Assembly (NCBI GenBank): GCA_015234465.1
Contig: JADGNA010000021.1
Coordinates: forward strand, 1-64,000
Length of the DNA: 64,000 nt
Direction of reading: 5' to 3'
Source: Salinibacterium sp.
Lineage (GTDB): Bacteria; Actinomycetota; Actinomycetes; Actinomycetales; Microbacteriaceae
In this document: positions 1 through 7,284 of the stretch, one piece after another
Position numbering within the stretch: the stretch's first letter is position 1
Layout: each line of letters opens with the position of its first letter
Position numbers and translations under genes: made by a program
The notes under the pieces: generated by a model
The model's input: only the letters and a program-made list of their open reading frames with translations
What the model was told of the DNA's origin: nothing
The model's database searches: none

Positions 1-95
1 AGGACTTCGACGCCGACGCCTACTTCAACGGCAAGGGCTTCGGCTTCGTGCGCCTGCAGCAGCTCGCGACCGAGCACCTCCTTGGAGCACGCTAG
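1..95 (+). CDS. xylA: xylose isomerase, C-terminal fragment (cut by window edge)
   Basis: Only the last 30 codons are in the window. The translated tail ends in [13 protein letters not shown], which resembles the conserved C-terminus of actinobacterial class I xylose isomerases (LDQLAMDHLLGAR type). The enzyme interconverts D-xylose and D-xylulose in the cytoplasm. The stop codon lies two bases before the xylB start, so the two genes are almost certainly co-transcribed. The call rests on this short tail plus the xylB neighbour; the catalytic part cannot be seen. Confidence 0.8.
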   Translation, partial: DFDADAYFNGKGFGFVRLQQLATEHLLGAR

Positions 96-97
96 GG

Positions 98-1519
98 ATG
101 CTGGTCGCAGGAGTCGACTCGTCGACCCAGAGCTGCAAGGTCGTCATCCGTGACGCCGAGACGGGGGCGCTGAAACGCTACGGGCGCGCGCCACACCCCG
201 ACGGCACAGAGGTCGACCCGGAAGCCTGGTGGCTTGCCCTGCGGCAGGCCATCACGGCGGCCGGTGGCCTCGCGGATGTCGCGGCAATCTCGATCGGCGG
301 CCAGCAGCACGGCCTCGTGGCGCTCGACGCCGGGGGCCGCGTCATCCGCCCCGCCCTGCTCTGGAACGACACCCGCAGCGCCGACGCCGCCCTCGCACTG
401 CGCTCGGAGCTCGGCGATGCCGAACTCGCGGCCCGCACGGGCAGTGTGCCCGTCGCCTCCTTCACGTCGACCAAGCTGCGCTGGCTGCGGGATGCCGAGC
501 CGGAGAACGCGGCGCGGGTCGCCGCAGTGGCGCTCCCCCACGACTGGCTGACGTGGCGCCTGCGCGGTTTCGGGCCCGACAACCCGCGGCTCGACGAGCT
601 CGTGACCGACCGCTCCGATGCGAGCGGCACGGGCTACTTCGATACGGCACGCGGCGACTATGACCGCGAGCTGCTGGCGGCGGCTCTCGGAAACTCAGGA
701 ATCACACTCCCCACGGTGCTTGCCGCGCACGAATCGCGGCCGGTGGCGGCGCAGATTCCTGAATTTCCGTTGCCCGAGTCGCTCATCGTGGGTGCCGGGG
801 CGGGCGACAACGCCGCCGCCGCGCTCGGGCTCGACGCCCGGCCCGGCGACGTCGCCGTCTCGCTTGGCACGAGTGGCACGGTCTTCGCTGGCTCCCCCAC
901 GCCCGTCGCCGACGAGACCGGCACGGTGGCCGGCTTCGCGGACGCCACGGGCGAGTTCCTCCCCCTCGTCGCCACCCTCAACGCCGCGCGCGTGCTCGAC
1001 GCGATCGCCGGGCTGCTCGGCGTCGACCACGCGGAACTCGGGGCCCTCGCGCTGCAGGCGGATGCGGCATCCGGGCCCGTACTTGTGCCCTGGTTCGAGG
1101 GCGAACGCACCCCCAACCTGCCGAACGCGACAGCGACCCTCAGCGGGCTCACGCTGGGCACGACGACCCGCCCCGCGCTCGCCCGCGCGGCCATCGAGGG
1201 CATGCTGTGTGGCCTCGCCGACGGACTCGACGCCGTGCTCGCGCAGGGCGTCACGGCGGAGCGCGTGCTGCTTATCGGCGGGGCGGCCGGCAACCCGGCC
1301 GTGCAGGCGATCGCGGCGCAGGTCTTCGGGGTCCCGGTCACGGTGCCCGTCGCTGGCGAGTACGTCGCCGACGGCATGGCGCGGCAGGCCGCGTGGGCGC
1401 TCACTGGGGCACGCCCCGAGTGGCCCGTCGCGATGGCGAGCGAGCTCGACGCCGACCACCGCCCCGTAATCCGCGAGCGCTACGCGCGGGCGCGGGACAC
1501 GGCGGCCCGAGCGGTCTGA
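98..1519 (+). CDS. xylB: xylulokinase
   Basis: FGGY-family sugar kinase of 473 aa, normal for XylB. It phosphorylates D-xylulose to xylulose-5-phosphate with ATP. The N-terminus has the phosphate-binding signature [10 protein letters not shown] (residues 5-14) and the [10 protein letters not shown] segment typical of xylulokinases; the second domain has [10 protein letters not shown] and the adenosine-site motif LIGGAAGNP. The ATG lies two bases after the xylA stop, with a GGAG ribosome site inside the end of xylA. It is the last gene of the xylA-xylB unit and converges on aldO. Other FGGY kinases are possible in principle, but the xylA context settles the assignment. Confidence 0.95.
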   Translation: MLVAGVDSSTQSCKVVIRDAETGALKRYGRAPHPDGTEVDPEAWWLALRQAITAAGGLADVAAISIGGQQHGLVALDAGGRVIRPALLWNDTRSADAALALRSELGDAELAARTGSVPVASFTSTKLRWLRDAEPENAARVAAVALPHDWLTWRLRGFGPDNPRLDELVTDRSDASGTGYFDTARGDYDRELLAAALGNSGITLPTVLAAHESRPVAAQIPEFPLPESLIVGAGAGDNAAAALGLDARPGDVAVSLGTSGTVFAGSPTPVADETGTVAGFADATGEFLPLVATLNAARVLDAIAGLLGVDHAELGALALQADAASGPVLVPWFEGERTPNLPNATATLSGLTLGTTTRPALARAAIEGMLCGLADGLDAVLAQGVTAERVLLIGGAAGNPAVQAIAAQVFGVPVTVPVAGEYVADGMARQAAWALTGARPEWPVAMASELDADHRPVIRERYARARDTAARAV

Positions 1520-1543
1520 GGCACGAGCATCCCGGCCCCGAGT

Positions 1544-1589
1544 GGCCAAACTTTCGGCCAACGCGCCCCGGGAAGCCGAACTTTTGGCC
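1544..1589. repeat. imperfect palindrome between convergent xylB and aldO
   Basis: GGCCAAACTTTCGGC (1544-1558) and GCCGAACTTTTGGCC (1575-1589) form 15-base arms with two central mismatches and a 16-base loop. CCCGA/TCGGG and CC/GG pairs flank them and extend the stem. It lies in the short gap between convergent genes and may end transcription in both directions, although neither side has a clear T-run. The AACTT(T/C)GG core resembles the palindrome at 5031-5102, so it may instead be one of a family of dispersed elements. Confidence 0.55.
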
Positions 1590-1610
1590 CCTCATCGGGT
1601 TGGGGCGGCG

Positions 1611-2849
1611 TCAGTCGCGGGGCAGGTGCCGCTCAAGGAACTCGTTGCCGAACTTGCCTGAGGGGTCGAGCCGCGCCCGCAGCGCCGCGAAGTCAGCCGC
1701 CCGCGGGTAGCGTCCCGACACGTCGCCCGCCGCGAAGAGCTTGCCCCAGTGCGGCCGAGGTGCGAACGGTTCCAGCGCGGCCTCGATGACGGGCAGGAGC
1801 GCCTCGACCTCGGGCTGGCGCGGCTGCCACGTGAAGTGCAGGCCGAGCACGTCGCATCCGTAGGCCGGGCTCAACCACAGTTGATCGGCCGCGACCGTGC
1901 GCATCTCGGCGACCAGCAGGAGGGGCGCGATGCGCGAAGCGAGGTCGCGGATGGCGCGGATTGCATCGGCGGCGTGCACGCGGGGCACGAGGTATTCGCT
2001 CTGCAGCTCGTCGCCGTTGGAGGGCGTGAACGCGAGCCTGAAGTGCGGCAGCCGGTCGAGCCAGCGGCCGGGCGCGCCCAGTTGCGGCGTGCAGTTGACG
2101 GGCGAGATGCCGGGCAGCGGATGCCGCTCCCCGTCGGCCGGCACCCCACCGAAGGCGGGCAGGGGCGCGTCACGTTCGGGCCTTCGCTTGAACCAGCCCT
2201 GGCCGATCGTGTCGGGGTCCTGCCAGGTCGTGAAGAGGCTCACGCTGTAGGCGGCGGATGTCACGGCGTCGAGGTCGTCGAGGGCGGCGGCCAGTGGAAT
2301 CCGTTCGATGACGTGCTGCTCGATCGCGTAGCTGGGCTCAATGTCGAGGGTGACGGCGGTCACGACGCCGAGCGCCCCGAGCGACACGACGGCGCCGTCG
2401 AAATCTGGCTCGCCCCGGCGAAGCCTGAGGAGCGAGCCAGCGGCCGTGACGAGTTCGAGCGCGGCGACAGCGGAGGCGAGGCTGCCGGTGCGGTCGCCCG
2501 AACCGTGCGTGCCGGTCGCAATGGCGCCGCCGAGGGAGATGTGTGGGAGGGAGGCGAGATTGCCGAGCGCCCAGCCCTCTGCCTCGAGCGCCTGGGCGAG
2601 GTCGCCGTAGCGCATGCCCGCGGGCACGGTGACGGTGCGCGCGTCGGCATCGATCGTGACCGGGCCCACGAGTGATGCGGTCGAGAGGAGCTCGTGCCGC
2701 GTGTCGGCCACGGTGTTGAAGGAGTGGCGTGTGCCAAGGGCACGGATGCGCTCGGACCCCTCGACGATGCGCCTCACCTCGTCGACGCTCGAGGGTTCGT
2801 GCAGCCGCGTCGCCGCGTAGCGCAGGTTGCCCGCCCAGTTGTGGCTCAT
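1611..2849 (-). CDS. aldO: alditol (xylitol/sorbitol) oxidase, FAD-linked
   Basis: A 412-aa FAD-binding oxidoreductase of the D-arabinono-lactone oxidase/L-gulonolactone oxidase family. As I recall its sequence, Streptomyces coelicolor AldO is closely similar: NWAGN start, GTRHSFN, SLPHISLGGAIATGTHGSG, and a PHWGK motif near the C-terminus. His42 in GTRHSFN corresponds to the histidine that carries covalent FAD in AldO. The known AldO reaction oxidises the C1 hydroxyl of xylitol or sorbitol with O2, giving xylose or glucose and H2O2. The gene converges on xylAB and overlaps the end of pncC by four bases (ATGA). Xylitol as the natural substrate is inferred from the neighbours. Confidence 0.85.
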   Translation of the reverse strand: MSHNWAGNLRYAATRLHEPSSVDEVRRIVEGSERIRALGTRHSFNTVADTRHELLSTASLVGPVTIDADARTVTVPAGMRYGDLAQALEAEGWALGNLASLPHISLGGAIATGTHGSGDRTGSLASAVAALELVTAAGSLLRLRRGEPDFDGAVVSLGALGVVTAVTLDIEPSYAIEQHVIERIPLAAALDDLDAVTSAAYSVSLFTTWQDPDTIGQGWFKRRPERDAPLPAFGGVPADGERHPLPGISPVNCTPQLGAPGRWLDRLPHFRLAFTPSNGDELQSEYLVPRVHAADAIRAIRDLASRIAPLLLVAEMRTVAADQLWLSPAYGCDVLGLHFTWQPRQPEVEALLPVIEAALEPFAPRPHWGKLFAAGDVSGRYPRAADFAALRARLDPSGKFGNEFLERHLPRD

Positions 2850-3334
2850 GTGGGGCGCGAGCCTGCGTCGATCGTCTCCGCGAGCAGGAGGAGTGCCTTT
2901 ACGACGGTCGCCCGCACGATCTCCACCGGTTCTCCCTCGAAGCGGTGGTGCTCGACACGCTCGCCACCCGGCCCGAAGATGCCGATGAAGACGGTGCCGA
3001 CGGGCTGGCCGTCCTGCTCGTCTGGGCCACCCACTCCCGTCACGGCGACCGCCAGGTCGGCACCGGTCGCCTCGGCCACCCCGCGCGCCATCTCGGCCGC
3101 CGCGCTCTCGCTCACGACGGGCCCCGGCGTCACTCCGAGCACCCGGTATTTGGTCTCACGCTGGTAGGCGACGACGCCGCCGCGGAACCACTCCGACGAC
3201 GACTCCCCCGCGCCGAGCGCTGTCGCGATCTGTCCCGCTGTCAGCGATTCGGCGCATGCGACCGTGCGGGATCCCACCGCCTCTCCCACGCGTCGCACAA
3301 GTCCCTTGATCTCGTCGTCATGATCCATCGGCAT
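2846..3334 (-). CDS. pncC: CinA-family nicotinamide-nucleotide amidohydrolase
   Basis: This is the stand-alone C-terminal CinA domain (PncC), 162 aa from the chosen ATG. Conserved motifs are ACAESLTAGQIA near the N-terminus, the GGVVAYQ segment, and AVTGVGGPDEQDGQPVGTV in the centre. PncC converts nicotinamide mononucleotide to nicotinate mononucleotide during NAD recycling. The longer frame in the ORF track starts at 3400, but homology begins only around MDHDDEIKGL, so the ATG at 3334 (or 3328) is preferred. The stop overlaps the aldO start codon, which suggests translational coupling although the functions look unrelated. Confidence 0.85.
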   Translation of the reverse strand: MPMDHDDEIKGLVRRVGEAVGSRTVACAESLTAGQIATALGAGESSSEWFRGGVVAYQRETKYRVLGVTPGPVVSESAAAEMARGVAEATGADLAVAVTGVGGPDEQDGQPVGTVFIGIFGPGGERVEHHRFEGEPVEIVRATVVKALLLLAETIDAGSRPT

Positions 3335-3413
3335 GACCCCAGTCTTCACTGCCCGCCCGCGTCGGGTTCCCAGCCAACGCTCGGCCAGCCCTCGGCCCAT
3401 GTGATGGGCCTGA

Positions 3414-4919
3414 TCACTCCAGGCCGACCGCAGCCCACGACACGGGCGGGAGGGTGACGGTGAGGATGCCGCCGTCGAGGGTCACGTCCTCGATCGCCCT
3501 GAGCCTGACACGCTGCTGCTGGGCGAGCGTGTTCTTCGCATAGACGTCGTCGTCGTGCAAGAGCTGCGTCTCGGTCACCCGGTTCACGCCGAGGTCGCGC
3601 ACGTCGATCGTGATGGCGGCCGGCTCGCTCGTACTGCGGTTCACGAGGAACACGGATGCCGTGCCGTCGTCATCCACCGTCGCGACCGAGTCGACGACAT
3701 CCGCCTCTCCGTAGACGGCGGTGTCGTAGCGGTCGGAGGCGATGGAGGGCCGGATGACGCTGCCCCGCGCCATCCGTGATGTCACCGAGAAGGGGAAGAA
3801 GGTCGTCTGCCGCCAGACGTCTCCGCCCGGCTCGGTCATGATGGGGGCGATCACGTTGACAAGCTGGGCGAGGGATGCGCTGGTGACGCGGTCGTGGTGC
3901 TTGAGTAGGGTGATCAGCAGGTTGCCGAGCACGACGGCGTCGGCCACGGAGTAGACGTCCTCCAGCTGGCGGGGCGCGACAGGCCACTCGGTCTCGCTCA
4001 CCTCTTCGCTCTCCTTGTGCTCGTCGAGGTACCAGATGTTCCACTCGTCGAAGCTGAGCTGCATGGTCTTGTCGGAGCGCTTCTTGTGCTTGACGTGGTC
4101 GGCGGTCGCCACGACGGTCGAGATGAAGTACTCCATGTCGAGCGAGCTGGCGAGATAGCTGCCCAGGTCGCCGCCACGCTCTTGGTAGTAGGCGTGGCAC
4201 GAGATGTAGTCGACGTGGTCGTAGGCGTGCTCGAGCACGACCCGCTCCCATTCGCCGAAGGTCGGCATCATCGAACCGGAGCTGCCACAGACGACCAACT
4301 CGAGGTCTTTCTGGGCCATCTTCATGGCCGCGGCGGTTCGCGCAGCGAGCTTGCCGTAGTCGTCGGCGCTCATGGCGCCGACCTGCCAGGGGCCGTCCAT
4401 CTCGTTGCCGAGGCACCACATGCGGATGTCGTAGGGATCCTCTGCCCCGTTGGCGATGCGCAGGTCGCTCAGACGAGTGCCCGCGGGGTGGTTCGCGTAC
4501 TCAAGCAGGTCGAGGGCCTCGAGCACGCCCCGAGTGCCGAGGTTGACGGCCATCATGATCTCGCTGCCGGTGAGTTTGGCCCAGCGCGCGAACTCGTCGA
4601 TGCCGACCTGGTTGGTCTCAAGCGAGTGCCAGGCGAGGTCGCGGCGCACCGGCCGCTGGTCGCGCGGACCGATGCCGTCTTCCCAGCGGTATCCCGAGAC
4701 GAAGTTGCCGCCGGGATAACGGATGGTCGTGGTGCCGAGTTCCTTGACCAGCTCGATGACATCGGCTCGAAAGCCATCTTCGTTCGCGGTTGGGTGGTCC
4801 GGCTCATAGATGCCGTCGTAGACGCAGCGGCCGAGATGCTCGACGAACGAGCCGAAGATGCGCCGGTTGATGCGGGTGACGAACGCCGATCGGTCAATGA
4901 CGAGTGTTGCCTTGGCCAA
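3414..4919 (-). CDS. abfA: GH51 alpha-L-arabinofuranosidase, intracellular
   Basis: Glycoside hydrolase family 51, 501 aa, full length. The acid/base glutamate is Glu173 in CLGNEMDGPWQ and the nucleophile is Glu292 in LSFDEWNIWY. There is no signal peptide, so it should act inside the cell on imported arabinofuranosyl oligosaccharides from arabinoxylan or arabinan. The start is TTG at 4919, supported by the strong ribosome site AGAAGGAG seven bases upstream on the minus strand. It is transcribed alone and shares the locus with xylAB and the sugar importer at 6223-10927. The short repeat TGTGTCACACAC just upstream (about 4953-4964) could be an operator half. Confidence 0.93.
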   Translation of the reverse strand: MAKATLVIDRSAFVTRINRRIFGSFVEHLGRCVYDGIYEPDHPTANEDGFRADVIELVKELGTTTIRYPGGNFVSGYRWEDGIGPRDQRPVRRDLAWHSLETNQVGIDEFARWAKLTGSEIMMAVNLGTRGVLEALDLLEYANHPAGTRLSDLRIANGAEDPYDIRMWCLGNEMDGPWQVGAMSADDYGKLAARTAAAMKMAQKDLELVVCGSSGSMMPTFGEWERVVLEHAYDHVDYISCHAYYQERGGDLGSYLASSLDMEYFISTVVATADHVKHKKRSDKTMQLSFDEWNIWYLDEHKESEEVSETEWPVAPRQLEDVYSVADAVVLGNLLITLLKHHDRVTSASLAQLVNVIAPIMTEPGGDVWRQTTFFPFSVTSRMARGSVIRPSIASDRYDTAVYGEADVVDSVATVDDDGTASVFLVNRSTSEPAAITIDVRDLGVNRVTETQLLHDDDVYAKNTLAQQQRVRLRAIEDVTLDGGILTVTLPPVSWAAVGLE

Positions 4920-5030
4920 TATCCGCTCCTTCTGTCTCCTGTACCCAGTGTTGTGTCACACACCACCGCTGTCGCGGCGCACCTCGGGCGAGTCGCGATC
5001 CGCATGGCGCTTCGCGCCGGGAACCGCTGC

Positions 5031-5102
5031 AACTTCGGAGATTCGGCGACACACCGCGACGAGCGGATGCCGCGGGCGGCGTGTCGCCGAATCTCCGAAG
5101 TT
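5031..5102. repeat. long intergenic inverted repeat (22-base perfect arms)
   Basis: AACTTCGGAGATTCGGCGAC plus AC (5031-5052) pairs perfectly with its reverse complement at 5081-5102. After one mismatch the stem continues inward with CCGC/GCGG, leaving a loop of about 18 bases. It lies between the promoter side of abfA and the 3' end of the membrane protein gene. Size and position fit a REP-like palindromic element rather than a terminator, since neither side has a T-run. No open reading frame is associated with it. Confidence 0.7.
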
Positions 5103-5142
5103 ACGCGGCATCCGTGCACGCATAACGGCTGACGCCGTTCCG

Positions 5143-5862
5143 CTACGGGACCCCCGGGCCGCCAGTCCAGGGCCGCAGCCACAGGGCGATGGCGGCGATG
5201 AGCGACGCCTGCCCCAGCAGCGAGTAGAACACCCAGAACGGCGACTGGCCGCCGCTCGTGCCGAAGGTGTCGGCGACGCCCATGCCCATCGCGAAGGTGC
5301 CCATCCACTGGAAGAAGATCGCAGCGGCGACGATTCCCAACGTGACCAGGAGCATCCGTCGGGCGGTGAGCCAGGCCGGCCCGATCAGGCCCAGCACCAA
5401 CGGGGCAAGCGCCGCGAGGCCCCAGCACACCGCCCAGATCCGCAACATCACGAGCGCCCCATCGAGCTCCCCCGCATGCCCCATGCGCACTCGGATCTCA
5501 GCGGCCGTCATCCCCGGCATGAGCGCCTCGGGCATCCACACGTAGCCGTCAAGGAAACCGAGGGCGACCACCACGAGGAGGACAGCGGATGCCACGGCAC
5601 CGAGCACGACGCGCGGCCCGCGCCCGAGCATCCGCTCAGCCACCTGCACCCCAGCAGCCCGCGGCCTCCGGCTGAAGAGCAGCGCCACTCCGACGACCGC
5701 CGCAACGAGCGCGACAATAGCGATCCCTGCGCCGACCCATGCGGAGCCGGTGAAGGCGTACAGGCCGGTGAACCAGCATCCGAAGAGCGCGACGCCCGCG
5801 CTCAGGATGAGCGTGCCTCCGAGACGCGGATGGTCGGGTGAGTGCTCGCGAGGGATGCTCAT
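5143..5862 (-). CDS. integral membrane protein of unknown function
   Basis: Starting from ATG at 5862 (MSIPREHSPDHP) the product is 239 aa with about six hydrophobic segments: two near the N-terminus (GTLILSAGVALFGCWF and a following one), then RVVLGAVASAVLLVVVALGF, a pair around WGLAALAPLVLGLIG, and a final one before the LRPWTGG tail. I recognise no family. The longer frame to 6075 adds an Arg/Cys-rich stretch that does not look like protein. No obvious ribosome site supports either start. It is an isolated gene between abfA and the ytfQ promoter; context gives no functional clue. Confidence 0.65.
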   Translation of the reverse strand: MSIPREHSPDHPRLGGTLILSAGVALFGCWFTGLYAFTGSAWVGAGIAIVALVAAVVGVALLFSRRPRAAGVQVAERMLGRGPRVVLGAVASAVLLVVVALGFLDGYVWMPEALMPGMTAAEIRVRMGHAGELDGALVMLRIWAVCWGLAALAPLVLGLIGPAWLTARRMLLVTLGIVAAAIFFQWMGTFAMGMGVADTFGTSGGQSPFWVFYSLLGQASLIAAIALWLRPWTGGPGVP

Positions 5863-6222
5863 GCCGACAGTCAACAGGAGAACCGGGCGGGCGCGCCGGG
5901 CGACGCGGCAGACGGACGGCGTGTCGACCCAAATCTCCTGCGGGCGGATGCCCCGGGCGGCGCAAGCCGACTGCGCCACCCGCGCCCCCCGTATACAGGG
6001 TCCACGCGCCACGACACACGCTATGAGAACCCTCACATCGGGCGACGGTGCGCTTCCAACCCTCCCGCTCACCACGTTTTCTGGCCGTTATTGATCCGTG
6101 ACAACTGACCATTGCAGCCCCGCAATGTGAACGCTAACATTCTGTCATCCAGAACGAGCTGGACACCCGGATGTCGCCCGCACCACTCGACACCGCGGGA
6201 TCACTGAACAAGGGAGTTTGGG
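5863..6222. other. 360-base gene-free region upstream of ytfQ
   Basis: No credible gene is seen; the ORFs here are GC-driven shadows. The distal half (about 5870-6030) is GC-rich and featureless to me. The proximal part, from about 6075, drops in GC and holds the ytfQ promoter and a LacI-type operator, annotated separately. Confidence 0.6.
6112..6141 (+). promoter_or_regulatory. ytfQ-operon promoter with overlapping LacI-type operator
   Basis: A -35 TTGCAG (6112-6117) and a -10 TAACAT (6135-6140) are separated by exactly 17 bases. AATGTGAACGCTAACATT (6124-6141) matches its own reverse complement at 14 of 18 positions, has a central CG, and covers the spacer and -10 box. This is the usual layout of a LacI-family repressor site. 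The LacI-family gene at 10992, last in the same gene row, is the likely cognate regulator. Confidence 0.6.
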
Positions 6223-7203
6223 TTGATCAAGAAATTCACGGGTGTGGCCGCCACTGCCGCCATGCTCATTGCACTCACCGGCTGCGCCGGAGGCGGCGGC
6301 TCGGGCGCACAGGGCGGGGAGGGCGGCAGCGAGGACATCGTCGTCGGCTTCGCCCAGGTCGGCGCCGAGAGCGGATGGCGCACAGCCAACACGACCGACA
6401 TCAAGCGCGCCTTCGAGGAGGCGGGCATCGAGCTCAAGTTCTCCGACGCCCAGCAGAAGCAGGAGAACCAGATCAAGGCGATCCGCAGCTACATCCAGCA
6501 GCAGGTCGACGTGATCGCGTTCTCCCCCGTCGTCGAATCCGGCTGGGACACCGTGCTCAAGGAGGCCAAGGACGCCGGCATCCCCGTCGTGCTGACCGAC
6601 CGAGCGGTCGACTCGGAGGATGAGTCGCTCTATGTCTCGTTCCTCGGCTCAGACTTCGTCCTCGAGGGCGAGCGGGCTGGCGAGTGGGTCAACACCGAGT
6701 TCGCCGACGCCGACCAGGTCAACATTGTCGAGCTGCAGGGCACGACGGGTGCGGCTCCCGCCAATGACCGCGCCGAGGGATTCCGCAACGTCGTGACCGA
6801 CCCGAAGTTCGAGGTCGTCGCCTCGCAGACGGGCGACTTCACGAGGGCCGGCGGAAAGCAGGTCATGGAGGCCTTCCTCAAGTCGAACCCCGACATCGAC
6901 CTCGTCTACGCCCACAACGATGACATGGGCCTCGGCGCGATCGAGGCGATCGAGGCGGCCGGACTGGTTCCGGGCGAGGACATCAAGATCGTCACGGTCG
7001 ACGCGGTCAAGGACGGCATGCAGGCCCTCGTCGATGGCAAGATCAACTTCATCGTGGAGTGCTCGCCGCTCCTCGGCGACCAGTTGGTCGAGATCGTGCA
7101 GAAGGTGGTCGCGGGCGAGGATGTCGAGAAGCGCATCGTGACGGAGGAGACGACGTTCACGCAGGAGCAGGCCGCCGAGGCCCTGCCCAACCGGCAGTAC
7201 TAG
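6223..7203 (+). CDS. ytfQ: sugar-binding lipoprotein of a YtfQ-type ABC importer
   Basis: Periplasmic-binding-protein type 1 fold, 326 aa, with a lipoprotein signal (ALTGC lipobox, Cys at about residue 24). It resembles E. coli YtfQ, the galactofuranose-binding protein, through GFAQVGAESGWRTANT, FSPVVESGWDTVL, AHNDDMGLGAIEAI and the tail ALPNRQY. Related systems in Shewanella carry arabinose. The start is TTG at 6223, with AAGGGAG eight bases upstream. The GH51 enzyme next door suggests furanose pentose (L-arabinofuranose) uptake, which is inference. It is followed by a hairpin and then the ATPase gene. Confidence 0.88.
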   Translation: MIKKFTGVAATAAMLIALTGCAGGGGSGAQGGEGGSEDIVVGFAQVGAESGWRTANTTDIKRAFEEAGIELKFSDAQQKQENQIKAIRSYIQQQVDVIAFSPVVESGWDTVLKEAKDAGIPVVLTDRAVDSEDESLYVSFLGSDFVLEGERAGEWVNTEFADADQVNIVELQGTTGAAPANDRAEGFRNVVTDPKFEVVASQTGDFTRAGGKQVMEAFLKSNPDIDLVYAHNDDMGLGAIEAIEAAGLVPGEDIKIVTVDAVKDGMQALVDGKINFIVECSPLLGDQLVEIVQKVVAGEDVEKRIVTEETTFTQEQAAEALPNRQY

Positions 7204-7217
7204 GCACCAAAGGCTTT

Positions 7218-7250
7218 CAGGATTCAGGAGGGCGACCCTCCTGAATCCTG
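7218..7250 (+). repeat. intercistronic hairpin after ytfQ
   Basis: CAGGATTCAGGAGGG and CCCTCCTGAATCCTG form a perfect 15-base stem with a CGA loop. No T-run follows, so it is unlikely to stop all transcription. Hairpins of this kind after a binding-protein gene commonly protect the upstream mRNA and raise the ratio of binding protein to ATPase and permease. Confidence 0.7.
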
Positions 7251-7284
7251 GAGGCGCCCGGCCGATTTCTCAATGAGGAGAGAC

